DNA of 64,000 bases from Tsukamurella sp. M9C (GTDB lineage: Bacteria > Actinomycetota > Actinomycetes > Mycobacteriales > Mycobacteriaceae). The DNA is taken from the NCBI RefSeq assembly GCF_020169415.1, contig NZ_JAIULG010000001.1, positions 186,001 to 250,000 on the forward strand, given 5' to 3'. Under the pieces are notes generated by a model. The model was not told where the DNA came from. It ran no database searches and saw only the letters and a program-made list of their open reading frames with translations. Shown piece by piece: positions 1 to 7,876 of the stretch. Each line of letters starts with the position of its first letter. The stretch's first letter is position 1. The position numbers and the translations under genes were made by a program.

Positions 1-809
1 CGCAGTTCCCCGACGGGGATCCGCAGCTCGGAACCGTCGCGGACCAGCACCGACACCTCGCGGGCGCCGCGGGTCGCGAGCTCCCGCAGCGCCGACGCCG
101 CCTTGGCGCGGGCGGAGGCCTCGAAGTACCGCCCCGCCAGCACGAAGACGGTGACGCCCATCGCGACCTCGAGGTAGATCGGATCGGACTGGATGATCGC
201 GTTCCAGAAGCCGTGCGGATCCGGGCGCTCGCGGCCGGGCGTGAGCACGGTGACCACCGACCACGCGGTGGCGGAGATGATGCCGACCGAGACCAGCATG
301 TCCATCGTGGCCGCGCCGTGCCGCGCGCCCAGGAAGGCCCGCTTGTGCAGCGGCCACGCGCCCCAGGTCACGACGGGCAGGCTCAGCGCGAGCAGCACCC
401 ACTGCCAGCCGGTGAAGCGCGTCGACGGGATGGTCGCGAGCACGATCGACAGGTCCGCGGCCGGCACGAACAGCACCAGCGAGACGATCAGCCGGCGCAG
501 CACGTCGCGCCGCTCGCGCTCCTCGGCGAGGATCGCGCGGCGCGGGTTCGGGGACTTCGGCGCAGCGGTGTACCCCGCGGCCTCGACGGTGCCGGTCAGC
601 TGCTCGACGGTGACCGTCGGCGCGTGCTCGACGGTGGCCGTCCGCGTGGCCAGGTTGACCACCGCGCGCACCCCGTCGAGCTTGTTGAGCTTGCGCTCGA
701 CTCGCCCGACGCACGCGGCGCACGTCATGCCGCCGACGTCGAGGAAGGTGCGCTGCGCCTGCTCCGGCTGCGCGGCGGCCGGAGCGGGGGCCTGGTCGAG
801 ATCCGTCAC
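1..809 (-). CDS. Heavy-metal (probably copper) P1B-type ATPase, N-terminal part
   Basis: Inner-membrane cation exporter; only about 269 N-terminal residues are inside the window and the ATPase core lies beyond base 1. A heavy-metal-associated domain is visible, with GMTCAAC giving the CxxC metal ligands at residues 30-33. Hydrophobic segments follow, then the start of the actuator region (FEARAKAASALREL, then VLVRDGSEL). This domain order is typical of CopA/CtpV-like P1B ATPases; copper as the substrate is inferred from the CxxC domain only. I used the GTG at 809; an in-frame GTG 15 nt further upstream is possible, because the GGAGG lies very close to the chosen start. The esterase gene ends 237 bp upstream on the same strand, with a strong hairpin and a possible operator in the gap, so this gene probably has its own promoter. 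Confidence 0.85.
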   Translation of the reverse strand, partial: MTDLDQAPAPAAAQPEQAQRTFLDVGGMTCAACVGRVERKLNKLDGVRAVVNLATRTATVEHAPTVTVEQLTGTVEAAGYTAAPKSPNPRRAILAEERERRDVLRRLIVSLVLFVPAADLSIVLATIPSTRFTGWQWVLLALSLPVVTWGAWPLHKRAFLGARHGAATMDMLVSVGIISATAWSVVTVLTPGRERPDPHGFWNAIIQSDPIYLEVAMGVTVFVLAGRYFEASARAKAASALRELATRGAREVSVLVRDGSELRIPVGEL

Positions 810-854
810 CCCTCCAGTATCCACCCCGGGCCACCGGGGCCGAAAACGCGAAAG

Positions 855-907
855 GCCTTGATACCGGCTCCCGGAATGGGGGGAGGAGGGGGAGCCGGTA
901 TCAAGGC
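855..907 (-). terminator. 18-bp perfect hairpin between esterase and P-type ATPase genes
   Basis: Perfect inverted repeat: arms 855-872 and 890-907 (GCCTTGATACCGGCTCCC and its complement) around a 17-nt G-rich loop. Read on the minus strand it is followed by a T-rich stretch (CTTTCGCGTTTT). It lies downstream of the esterase gene and in the leader of the ATPase gene. It could be a terminator for the former, a leader attenuator for the latter, or a large operator. Confidence 0.45.
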
Positions 908-965
908 TCAATCACGCAGCCACCGACGTGGGGGGAGACGTCATATGGCGGCCGCAGAACCCACG

Positions 966-976
966 ATACGGGGTAT
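966..976 (-). promoter_or_regulatory. Possible metal-sensor operator half (ATACCCCGTAT)
   Basis: On the minus strand this reads ATAC-CCC-GTAT, an 11-bp symmetric element in the gap before the metal ATPase. It resembles the CCC-rich ATACCC core of CsoR-type copper operators, but the usual second GGG half is missing. Assignment to the ATPase promoter is speculative. Confidence 0.2.
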
Positions 977-1046
977 ACGCGTACAGGTGCCACCTTTCGT
1001 GACATGCGTGTTCTCATGCAGCTGCAACTGCCAACAGTTGTTGTCG

Positions 1047-2126
1047 CTAACTGCGGACGAGAACCTCCGTCAACACGTCGAGCGCGGCGTCCACGTCGAC
1101 CCGGGCATCGGCGCTCACGCCCACCATGTTGAGGAAGCCGTGCAGCGCGCCGGGAGCGAGCTGCGTCGTGGCGTCGACGCCCGCGTCCCGCAGCCGCTGC
1201 GCGTAGGCCGCGCCCTCGTCGCGCAGCGGGTCGAACCCGGCCACCACGACGTGCGTGCGCCCGATGCCGGCGAGGCCGTCGGCGTGCCGCAGGTCGAATT
1301 TCGGGTCGGTGTCCTGGCCCGGCTCCGGCGTGTACAGCTGGCGGAAGTACTCGATGTCGGCCTTGGTGAGGAAGTAGCCGTCGGCGAAGGTGTCGCGGCT
1401 GCGGTTCGCCGGGTCGGCGCCGGTCACGGGGTAGAAGAGCAGCGAGAACGCGGGCTGCGCGCCGCCGGCCAGCGCCAGCTCGCGCGCCGCGACGCCGGCG
1501 AGGTTGCCGCCCGCGCTGTCGCCCGAGACGGCCACCCGCGCGGGGTCGGCGCCCAGCTGGTCGGCGTGCTCGATCGCCCAGGCGGTGGCGGCGACGGCGT
1601 CGTCGGCGGCCGCGGGGAAGATCGTCTCCGGCGCGAGCCGGTAGTCGACGGACAGCACCCGCACCCGGGCCCGGTCTGCGATGTACCGGCAGGGCGCGTC
1701 GTGGCTGTCGAGGTCGCCCAGTACGAAGCCGCCGCCGTGGAAGAAGACGACGAGCGGCGAGCCGGCCTCGAGCCCGGCCGGCGTGTACAGACGTGCCGGG
1801 AGGGGGCCGGCGGCACCGTCGACCATGAGTCCGCGCGTGCCGACCGACGGGGCCGCGCCCGCGCCGACGGCCGCGCTCAGCATCCGCGTCGACGCGCGCG
1901 AGTGCGCGACGTCGCGGTCGCCGGCGAGCCCGTTCACGCCCTGCGCCTTGAGCATGAGCAGCGTGATCTGGGCGTCGAGGTCCAGCTCGTTGCCCTCGAC
2001 GGTCTGCGGGGTGCCGAGCCGCTGCTTGACCTGCACGGGCAGCCCGAAGAGCAGCTTCGCGCCGCCCGCGACGAGCGGCGTCGGGATCTTCAGGGCCAGC
2101 TTCTGGACGAGTTCGGTGAGCGCCAT
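1047..2126 (-). CDS. Alpha/beta-hydrolase fold-3 esterase (HSL family)
   Basis: Predicted carboxylesterase/lipase of 359 residues, related to actinobacterial LipN/NlhH-type enzymes. The oxyanion motif HGGG is at residues 130-133, the nucleophile elbow GDSAGG places the catalytic Ser at 204, VDYRLAPE is at about 160, and a C-terminal Asp (FDPLRDEG) and His (LHGFLN) complete the triad. There is no signal peptide, so it is probably cytosolic, acting on short acyl esters. The ATG at 2126 gives the full family length, including an N-terminal cap helix. It is transcribed alone; the neighbour on the right is a DUF5313 gene on the same strand, 46 bp away. Confidence 0.88.
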   Translation of the reverse strand: MALTELVQKLALKIPTPLVAGGAKLLFGLPVQVKQRLGTPQTVEGNELDLDAQITLLMLKAQGVNGLAGDRDVAHSRASTRMLSAAVGAGAAPSVGTRGLMVDGAAGPLPARLYTPAGLEAGSPLVVFFHGGGFVLGDLDSHDAPCRYIADRARVRVLSVDYRLAPETIFPAAADDAVAATAWAIEHADQLGADPARVAVSGDSAGGNLAGVAARELALAGGAQPAFSLLFYPVTGADPANRSRDTFADGYFLTKADIEYFRQLYTPEPGQDTDPKFDLRHADGLAGIGRTHVVVAGFDPLRDEGAAYAQRLRDAGVDATTQLAPGALHGFLNMVGVSADARVDVDAALDVLTEVLVRS

Positions 2127-2172
2127 GTCACCGATAGTAGGACGTGCGTCACATATCAGCGCGCGGGGAGGC

Positions 2173-2580
2173 TCAGGTGTGGCGCGGGTACTCGTCGCGC
2201 GGGCCGTGCTTGGCGATGTAGGCGGCGTGCAGGTCCGCCTCCTTCTCGCGGGCGATCACGTCGACGAGCTCGGGATCCAGGCCGTGGTGCCGCAGTCGCC
2301 CGCGCCGGTAGATCTTGTTCAGCGCGATGGAGAAGTAGACGAACGGGATGAAGATCGGCAGCGTCATCGTCGCGCGGTTCAGCACGGAGGTGTCGATGAA
2401 CCAGAACGGGATCAGGATCAGCAGACACGGGATCGCGAAGCGCACGACGGTCCGCAGCGCGGCGCGCGGCCCGGCGAGGTCGTTGGCGACCCACTCGTGC
2501 ATCGACGGCGGCAGCACGCTCCGACCGTAGGAGTACAGGACGTACTGCATCGGGTTGGGCTTGCTCGGACCGTCGTTCAT
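2173..2580 (-). CDS. DUF5313 family membrane protein
   Basis: 135 residues. The opening KPNPMQYVLYSYGRSVLPPSMHEWVANDLAGP matches the family hallmark (KPNPxQ..xYxxG..LPxxxxEWV..DL) known from mycobacteria and relatives; no function is established. Two membrane segments are visible (about 45-65 and 72-90) with charged cytosolic ends. It is divergent from the TetR gene with only 36 bp between the start codons, so the two promoters overlap. GACAAT lies 6 nt before the ATG on this strand and could be a -10 for a leaderless transcript. Confidence 0.8.
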   Translation of the reverse strand: MNDGPSKPNPMQYVLYSYGRSVLPPSMHEWVANDLAGPRAALRTVVRFAIPCLLILIPFWFIDTSVLNRATMTLPIFIPFVYFSIALNKIYRRGRLRHHGLDPELVDVIAREKEADLHAAYIAKHGPRDEYPRHT

Positions 2581-2602
2581 GCCCCCATTGTCCCACTGCG
2601 CC

Positions 2603-2608
2603 TAGAAT
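2603..2608 (+). promoter_or_regulatory. -10 box (TAGAAT) for a leaderless TetR operon
   Basis: TAGAAT ends 8 nt before the GTG start at 2617, so transcription would begin at or next to the start codon. No Shine-Dalgarno sequence precedes the GTG. Confidence 0.5.
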
Positions 2609-2616
2609 CGGACGTT

Positions 2617-3252
2617 GTGAGTCCCGGCAGAAACGATCAGACCGCGCAGAGCATCCTGTCTGCAGCGGTGTCGAGCATCGGCAGCGTCGGCATTTCGCGG
2701 ACCACGATGGAGAACGTCGCGAACCTCGCGGGCATCGGCGTGGCCACCGTCTACCGCCGCTTCAACCGCAAGGACAACCTCGTTCAGCAGGCCATCCGGT
2801 ACGAGGCTGAGCAGCTGCTCAAGACGGTGGAACAGCAGGTCCAGGGCCTGAGCACCGTCGAGGAGGCGCTCACCGAGGGCTTCGTCGCGTTCCTCCGCGA
2901 GGCGCACCGCCGGCCCCTGATCCGCGGCATCGGCGACGGCAACGTCGTCGTCGGCCTGCCGATGATCGCGCAGGGCGGCGGCATGGTCATCGAGATCGGC
3001 CGCGAGTTCGCCGCGAACATCATCGCGGGCTTCCAGTCGAGCGGTGAGCTGCCGGAGTTCGACCCGAAGCCGATCGCGGAGATCTTCGCCCGCGTCGGGC
3101 ATTCGGTGCTGCTCGCGCCCGACGGCCTGATCAGCTTCGACGATCCCTACACCGCCGGTCGCGTCGTCCGCGAATGCCTCATGCCCGCGATCGCCGCGCA
3201 GGCCGCGGCCGCGAGCGGCCCGAGCGGTTCGGCGGCCGGGGGCGGCAAGTGA
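2617..3252 (+). CDS. TetR/AcrR family transcriptional regulator
   Basis: 211 residues from GTG 2617. The N-terminal helix-turn-helix is clear: ILSAAVSSIGSVGISRTTMENVANLAGIGVATVYRRF, then a KDNL turn at about residues 10-55. The C-terminal ligand-binding half is divergent and ends in an Ala/Gly-rich tail. The GTG was chosen because TAGAAT sits 8 nt upstream and the TetR fold starts right there. The stop overlaps the next start (GTGA at 3249), so it is translationally coupled to the GNAT and BluB genes and may control them. The ligand is unknown. Confidence 0.85.
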   Translation: MSPGRNDQTAQSILSAAVSSIGSVGISRTTMENVANLAGIGVATVYRRFNRKDNLVQQAIRYEAEQLLKTVEQQVQGLSTVEEALTEGFVAFLREAHRRPLIRGIGDGNVVVGLPMIAQGGGMVIEIGREFAANIIAGFQSSGELPEFDPKPIAEIFARVGHSVLLAPDGLISFDDPYTAGRVVRECLMPAIAAQAAAASGPSGSAAGGGK

Positions 3253-3782
3253 TCCGGCCCGCGACGCCGGCCGACGTGCCGGAGATCCTGGCGATGATCG
3301 CCGAGCTGGCCGCCTACGAGAAGGAGCCGGAGTCCGCGGTCGCCACGGCCGAGCAGCTGCACACCGCGCTGTTCGGGCCCGCGCCCGCAGTCTTCGCGCT
3401 CATCGCCTCCGAGCCGGGCTCCGACGGTGCCGAGAACGTCGTCGGGATGGCCGTCTACTTCCGTACGTTCTCCACCTGGACCGGCACGCACGGCATCTGG
3501 CTCGAGGACCTCTACGTGCGCCCCGGCGTCCGCGGCGGCGGCCACGGCAAGAAGCTGCTCGCCGCCCTGGCGCAGGAGTGCCGCGACAACGGGTACGCCC
3601 GCCTCGAGTGGACCGTCCTCGACTGGAACGCCCCCGCCATCGGCTTCTACCGCTCCATCGGCGCCGTGCCGATGGAGGAGTGGACCACGCAGCGCCTCAC
3701 GGGCGAGAGCCTCGGGGCCCTGGCCGCCCTGGTCGACGGTGCCGCGCTGGCCGACGGTGCCGCCCCGTCCGACGGGGCCTGA
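3249..3782 (+). CDS. GNAT family N-acetyltransferase (diamine/thialysine type)
   Basis: 177 residues from GTG 3249. The acetyl-CoA pyrophosphate-binding loop is seen as RGGGHGKKLL, preceded by EDLYVRPGVR and followed by the WNAPAIGFYRSIGA motif; this arrangement is typical of SSAT/thialysine acetyltransferases. The substrate is not determined. The C-terminus is extended by an Ala/Asp/Gly-rich tail (two copies of a VDGAALADGAA-like run). It is embedded between TetR and BluB genes with 4-nt and 3-nt overlaps, so the three are one transcript. Confidence 0.85.
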   Translation: MIRPATPADVPEILAMIAELAAYEKEPESAVATAEQLHTALFGPAPAVFALIASEPGSDGAENVVGMAVYFRTFSTWTGTHGIWLEDLYVRPGVRGGGHGKKLLAALAQECRDNGYARLEWTVLDWNAPAIGFYRSIGAVPMEEWTTQRLTGESLGALAALVDGAALADGAAPSDGA

Positions 3783-4423
3783 TGGACGTCTTCGAGGCGA
3801 TCCTGCGCCGGCGCGACGTGCGCAACGAGTTCTCCGGCGAGCTGATCGACGAGGAGCGACTCGTGCGGATCCTCGGCGCCGCGCACAGCGCGCCCAGCGT
3901 CGGGAACACGCAGCCCTGGGACTTCGTCGTTGTGCAGGAGCCCGAGACGCTCGCGCGCTTCGCCGCACACGTCGGCGAGTGCCGCGAGGACTTCGCCCGG
4001 TCGTTGCCGGACGACCGCAAGGACACCTTCAACCCGATCGTCATCGAGGGGATCGAGTCGTCGCGGACCGGCGTCGTGGTGACCTACGACCCCACCCGCG
4101 GCGGGACGCACATCCTCGGCCGGCACACGATCGACGAGACCGGCCGGCTCTCGGTCGCGCTGGCCATCCAGAACCTGTGGCTCGCGGCCACCGCGGAGGG
4201 CATCGGCGTGGGCTGGGTGTCCTTCTATCGCGAGCCCTTCCTGCGCGAACTGGTCGACGTGCCCGAGCACGTCCACATCGTGGCGTGGCTCTGCGTCGGG
4301 CCGGTCACGGCCCTGCAGACGGTGCCCGACCTGGAGCGATTCGGCTGGCGCGAGCGTCGCCCGCTGGCCGAGGCGATGCATCGGGAGCGCTACCCGGAGG
4401 GCGATGTCGGCACTCATCGTTAG
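3782..4423 (+). CDS. bluB: 5,6-dimethylbenzimidazole synthase (BluB)
   Basis: 213 residues. BluB fragments reduced FMN with oxygen to form 5,6-dimethylbenzimidazole, the lower ligand of cobalamin. The signature is well preserved: RRDVRNEFSG at the N-terminus, AAHSAPSVGNTQPWDF for the flavin pocket, TYDPTRGG and LGRHTIDETGRLSVALAIQNLWLAA for the DMB-specific part, and VGWVSFY near the C-terminus. The start ATG overlaps the GNAT stop (TGATG), so translation is coupled. No other cobalamin gene lies nearby. The TetR and GNAT neighbours do not explain the link; the grouping is an observation only. Confidence 0.9.
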   Translation: MDVFEAILRRRDVRNEFSGELIDEERLVRILGAAHSAPSVGNTQPWDFVVVQEPETLARFAAHVGECREDFARSLPDDRKDTFNPIVIEGIESSRTGVVVTYDPTRGGTHILGRHTIDETGRLSVALAIQNLWLAATAEGIGVGWVSFYREPFLRELVDVPEHVHIVAWLCVGPVTALQTVPDLERFGWRERRPLAEAMHRERYPEGDVGTHR

Positions 4424-4453
4424 ACTCGCATGTAATCAGCGAGGGGAACACGA

Positions 4454-5797
4454 GTGAGCATGTTCAACGAGCGCGTCGGCCGGCGCGCGGTTCTGGTCGG
4501 CGCCGCTGCGGCGGTGCCCCTGGTGGCCGCCGGCTGCACGATCGGCGACCTGACCGGTGGCGGCACGAGCGCGGGGCCGTCCACGCCGCCGCCCGACCCG
4601 GCCGAGGTCACCGTCGCCCCGGCCGACGGTGCGCAGGCCGTCAGCCCCATCACCCCCGTCACGGTGTCGATCACCAAGGCCGTCCTCGGCTCGGTCACGC
4701 TGACCGACACGAAGGGTGTCGCCGTGGAGGGCGCGCTCTCGACGGACATGCTGACCTGGAAGGCGTCGAAGCCGCTCGAGTACAACGGCCAGTACACGCT
4801 GGTCGCGAAGTACGAGACGCTGGGCCAGCAGCGCGAGAAGCGCACCACGTTCTCGACGGTCGCCGTCGACGAGACGAACAAGACGCTGCCCTATTTCGAG
4901 AACACAGGCGGCATGTCGCTCAACGACGGTGCCGTCTACGGCGTCGGGCAGGTCGCGGTCGTCCACTTCGACGAGGCGATCAAGGACCGGGCCATGGCCC
5001 AGAAGCTGCTCAAGGTCACCACCACCCCGGCCCTCGAGGGCGCGTGGACGTGGACCACCGACAAGACGGTGGCGTGGCGGCCGAAGGACTACTACCCGTC
5101 GGGCACGAAGGTGTCGATCGAGGTCAAGGCCTTCGGCAAGGAGGTCAGCCCCGGGCTGTGGGGCGAGAAGGACATCTCGATCGCGTTCTCGATCGGCGAA
5201 TCGCACGTCTCCATCGCCGACGACAACACCAAGCAGGTGCAGGTCTTCGTCAACGGCCAGATGGTGCGGTCGATGCCCACGTCGATGGGCCAGGGCGGCA
5301 ACGAGGTCGTCAACGGGCAGACGTTCCACTTCTGGACGCAGCGCGGCGTGTACACGGTGCTGGACAAGGCGAACCCCGTGATCATGGACTCGTCGACCTA
5401 CGGCCTGCCGATCAATTCGCGGCTCGGCTACAAGCAGACCATCGGCTGGGCCACCCGGATCAGCAACGACGGCATCTACCTGCACGCGCTCGACAACATC
5501 GGCGCGCAGGGCGTCCGCAACGAGTCGCACGGCTGCCTCAACCTGAGCCCCGCGAACGCGCAGTGGTTCTTCGGGTTGTCGCAGCCCGGCGACGTGGTCG
5601 AGGTCCGCAACACCGGCGGTCCCGCGCTGGAGCAGTGGCAGAACGGCGACTGGTCCGTGCCCTGGGCCACCTGGGTCGCCGGCAGCGCGCTGCCGCCGGG
5701 CGCGCAGGGTGATGCTTCGGAGACCACGTCCGCCGCGCCTTCGCCGTCGACGGTGCCGTCCACCGACGCGCCCGCCTCGGGTACGCCCGGAGGCTGA
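4454..5797 (+). CDS. L,D-transpeptidase lipoprotein (YkuD, Ig-like domain)
   Basis: 447 residues. It forms 3-3 cross-links in peptidoglycan outside the cell and resembles mycobacterial LdtMt2-type proteins. The signal peptide carries a GRRAVL n-region and a lipobox VAAGC (Cys28), so it is probably membrane-anchored. An Ig-like domain occupies roughly residues 50-150 and a second one up to about 240. The YkuD catalytic domain ends with SHGCLNLSP, with His359 and Cys361. A Ser/Thr/Pro-rich tail follows. GAGGGG lies 8 nt upstream of the GTG, and TAGACT at about 4422 may be the -10. Confidence 0.93.
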   Translation: MSMFNERVGRRAVLVGAAAAVPLVAAGCTIGDLTGGGTSAGPSTPPPDPAEVTVAPADGAQAVSPITPVTVSITKAVLGSVTLTDTKGVAVEGALSTDMLTWKASKPLEYNGQYTLVAKYETLGQQREKRTTFSTVAVDETNKTLPYFENTGGMSLNDGAVYGVGQVAVVHFDEAIKDRAMAQKLLKVTTTPALEGAWTWTTDKTVAWRPKDYYPSGTKVSIEVKAFGKEVSPGLWGEKDISIAFSIGESHVSIADDNTKQVQVFVNGQMVRSMPTSMGQGGNEVVNGQTFHFWTQRGVYTVLDKANPVIMDSSTYGLPINSRLGYKQTIGWATRISNDGIYLHALDNIGAQGVRNESHGCLNLSPANAQWFFGLSQPGDVVEVRNTGGPALEQWQNGDWSVPWATWVAGSALPPGAQGDASETTSAAPSPSTVPSTDAPASGTPGG

Positions 5798-5892
5798 TCC
5801 CGCGGTCGCTGCAGGTGATTTCGCCGCGGCGACGGGCGGTTCGGTGCGGGGACGGTGCCTGGCCGCGCCCGCGAGGGTGATGTGCGAATCGC

Positions 5893-5921
5893 GCGACTCT
5901 CGGATTCTGTCCGATATGGAC
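5893..5921. repeat. Left arm of a 29-bp inverted repeat around the 6-kb repeat region
   Basis: The core ACTCTCGGATTCTGTCCG is repeated in inverted orientation at 6416-6444; about 25 of 29 positions agree. The inner end is itself nearly palindromic (TGTCCG-ATA-TGGACA, 5908-5922). Similarity seems to extend outward (CGAGGGTGATG here against CGAGGTGATG in the other arm). Both arms lie between the convergent L,D-transpeptidase and MFS genes, in a 760-bp stretch (5798-6557) with no convincing gene. Confidence 0.75.
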
Positions 5922-6060
5922 AACGCGCCGCGGATGCCGCGCAGGCGAGCCCGGCCGCTCGGCATCCGCCACCTGCATCGGCGACCTGCATCGGCGACCG
6001 TTGGGCAATGGGGTGTGTTCGTCCCCCGCGCCGCGCCGAGAGGAGCGTGCGACGTTCGGT

Positions 6061-6310
6061 CCCCCACGAGAAGCCGCTCGTTTCATAGGGGTTCGGCCGT
6101 CCCCCGCGCGGCGCCGTCTCCCCCATGTGAAGCCGCGGTGTTCGCTGGGGGAGCGGATGTCCCCCGCGCTGCGCCGGTTCCCCCATGGGAAGCCGCGGTG
6201 TTCGCTGGGGGAGCGGATGTCCCCCGCGCTGCGCCGGTTCCCCCATGGGAAGCCGCGGTATTCGGTGGGGGAGCGGATGTCCCCCGCGCTGCGCCGAATC
6301 CCCCACGCTG
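6061..6310. repeat. 60-bp tandem repeat array (about 3.2 good copies plus 1 degenerate)
   Basis: Units start at 6121, 6181 and 6241 and differ by only a few bases. A decayed unit precedes them at 6061 and a partial one follows at 6301. Each unit contains the small hairpin GGGGG-N9-CCCCC and ends in CCCCCATGGG. Because the period is a multiple of three, several frames stay open and translate to 20-residue repeats, but none has a ribosome site or a recognisable product. Confidence 0.9.
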
Positions 6311-6415
6311 AGCCCACTTCCCCATGGCGGGCCGTGGGGGTTCATAGGTCCCCGCGCGGAGTCGATTCCCCTCTGGGCCGCCGCATCCCCCGTCGGAGAC
6401 GGGCGGTCACGCCGT

Positions 6416-6444
6416 GTCCGAAACGGACAGAATCCGAGAGTGGC
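6416..6444. repeat. Right arm of the 29-bp inverted repeat
   Basis: Inverted partner of 5893-5921. The inner end is a perfect small palindrome, TGTCCG-AAA-CGGACA (6415-6429). Together the arms enclose about 550 bp holding the 60-bp tandem repeats. This could be a miniature element with terminal repeats, or two copies of one intergenic palindrome family. Confidence 0.75.
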
Positions 6445-6557
6445 GAGGCCGGTGCCATCACCTCGTCGACCCACTGGGCGCCTCGATCGCGGACTGGTCT
6501 GGGATTCGCTCGCCGACGACCTCGCCGCAGCCGGTCGTGCGCGCCCGCGCCCCGCGC

Positions 6558-7775
6558 CTAGGCGACGACGGCGGACCGTCGACCCCGCAGGCCGATCCAG
6601 GCGGCGCCGAGGCAGGCCAGGGCGACGGCGGCGGCGAACCAGGGGAAGATCGTGGCGGTGCTGTACTGCGTGGCGAGGTAGCCGGCGATCACCGTCGGCA
6701 CGCCCATCGCGAGGTAGCCGAGCAGGTAGTAGGCGCTCATCACCTGGCCGCGGGCGTGCGCGGGCGCGACGGAGCCGAGGTGCCGTAGCGAGCCGCCGAA
6801 GGCGAGGCCGAAGGTGGCGCCGAGCAGGATCGTGTCGACCACGATGAGCCAGGTGTGGCCGTACCGCACCGCCACCACGGCGAGCGCCAGCGAGGCGGCG
6901 AGGCCGATGTCGCCGACGATCGCGGTCGGCCGGGCCGGGTAGCGCCCGCCGATGAACTGCGAGATCGCGGAGGCGATGGCCATCACCGCGACGAGGCCGC
7001 CCGTGAAGATCACCGAGCCGTGCCCGGTCACGTGCTGCACCAGCGCGGGGTAGAGGCTGAGGAACACGCCGAGTACCGACCACGCGGTGATGATCCCGAT
7101 GCCGGAGAACCAGAAGTCGGCGGTGATCTCGCCGGGCACGCCGGGGCGGCTGAGCCGGACCCGCTCGCCGGTGCGCCCGACGTGCGGTTCGATCAGCGCG
7201 ATCACGCCCAGCAGGATCGCGAGCACCACGACGCCCATCGTCACGAACGGCGTGCGCAGCGGGTGCGGCGCGTACTGCGCGACGGCGGCGGCGCCCAGCG
7301 CGGTGGCAGCGATGCCCACGTTGAGGGCGACGCCGGACAGCATGCCGTTGCGGGCACCGTCGGTGGGCCGGACGTCGAGGAGGGCCGCCCCGGCGACCAC
7401 GGTGATCGAGCCGATGGCCGCGCCGTGCAGGAACCGCGCGAGGATCAGCTGCCACTCGGCGCCGGCGAACAGGAACAGCAGCAGGCCCACGAGGATCGTG
7501 CCGACGGCCGCGAGCAGTACCGGCTTGCGGCCGATGGCGTCGGAGATCGGCCCGACGGTCAGCGCCGCGCCCAGCGCCCCGATCGCGTAGACGGCGAAGA
7601 CGATGGTGGTCGACAGCGCGGACATGTGCCATTGCTGCTGGTAGAGCGGGTACAGCGGTGAGGGGAGTCCGGAGACGCCGAGGGCCAGCGCGAGCAGCGT
7701 GAGCAGGAGGGCGAAGGACCAGCGCTGCGGGTGGACGTGGATCGACGGTGTCGCGACCTGCTGCGCCAGGCTCAT
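6558..7775 (-). CDS. MFS drug-efflux-type transporter
   Basis: 405 residues with about 12 membrane helices and no large soluble domain. The MFS loop motif between helices 2 and 3 is visible as GPISDAIGRKPVL, and a second half-loop (GGRYPARP) follows the midpoint. It probably exports a small hydrophobic compound; the substrate is unknown. The gene is divergent from an ArsR-type regulator, and two palindromic operator copies lie in the 101-bp gap, so derepression by the regulator's ligand is the likely control. Its 3' end faces the repeat region. Confidence 0.88.
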   Translation of the reverse strand: MSLAQQVATPSIHVHPQRWSFALLLTLLALALGVSGLPSPLYPLYQQQWHMSALSTTIVFAVYAIGALGAALTVGPISDAIGRKPVLLAAVGTILVGLLLFLFAGAEWQLILARFLHGAAIGSITVVAGAALLDVRPTDGARNGMLSGVALNVGIAATALGAAAVAQYAPHPLRTPFVTMGVVVLAILLGVIALIEPHVGRTGERVRLSRPGVPGEITADFWFSGIGIITAWSVLGVFLSLYPALVQHVTGHGSVIFTGGLVAVMAIASAISQFIGGRYPARPTAIVGDIGLAASLALAVVAVRYGHTWLIVVDTILLGATFGLAFGGSLRHLGSVAPAHARGQVMSAYYLLGYLAMGVPTVIAGYLATQYSTATIFPWFAAAVALACLGAAWIGLRGRRSAVVA

Positions 7776-7799
7776 TCTTACCTCCGGGTGTACGGTGGT

Positions 7800-7819
7800 G
7801 GTTCGACGATCGTCGAACC
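7800..7819. promoter_or_regulatory. ArsR-type operator 1, perfect 20-bp palindrome
   Basis: GGTTCGACGATCGTCGAACC is self-complementary over all 20 bases. It lies 25 bp upstream of the MFS start, where it would block the exporter promoter. The second, imperfect copy is 39 bp away. Confidence 0.8.
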
Positions 7820-7838
7820 GTTCGCAACACTACACCCG

Positions 7839-7858
7839 GTTCGACGAAGATCAAACCG
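7839..7858. promoter_or_regulatory. ArsR-type operator 2, imperfect copy
   Basis: GGTTCGACGAAGATCAAACC shares the GGTT...AACC ends and GATC core of operator 1. It lies 19 bp upstream of the arsR-like start, so it probably gives autoregulation with weaker binding. Confidence 0.7.
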
Positions 7859-7876
7859 TTATCTCAGGGAACGAGA

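Noticed and set aside
213-2351. 712-codon plus-strand frame over the ATPase and esterase genes
   Set aside because: Arg/Gly-rich translation with no domain; the minus-strand esterase and metal-ATPase genes explain the region.
6061-6310. CRISPR array
   Set aside because: Units are contiguous 60-bp tandem copies without unique spacers, and no cas gene is present.
5538-6561. Repeat-encoded proteins in several frames
   Set aside because: Frames are open in both directions only because the period is a multiple of three; no start signal or family similarity.
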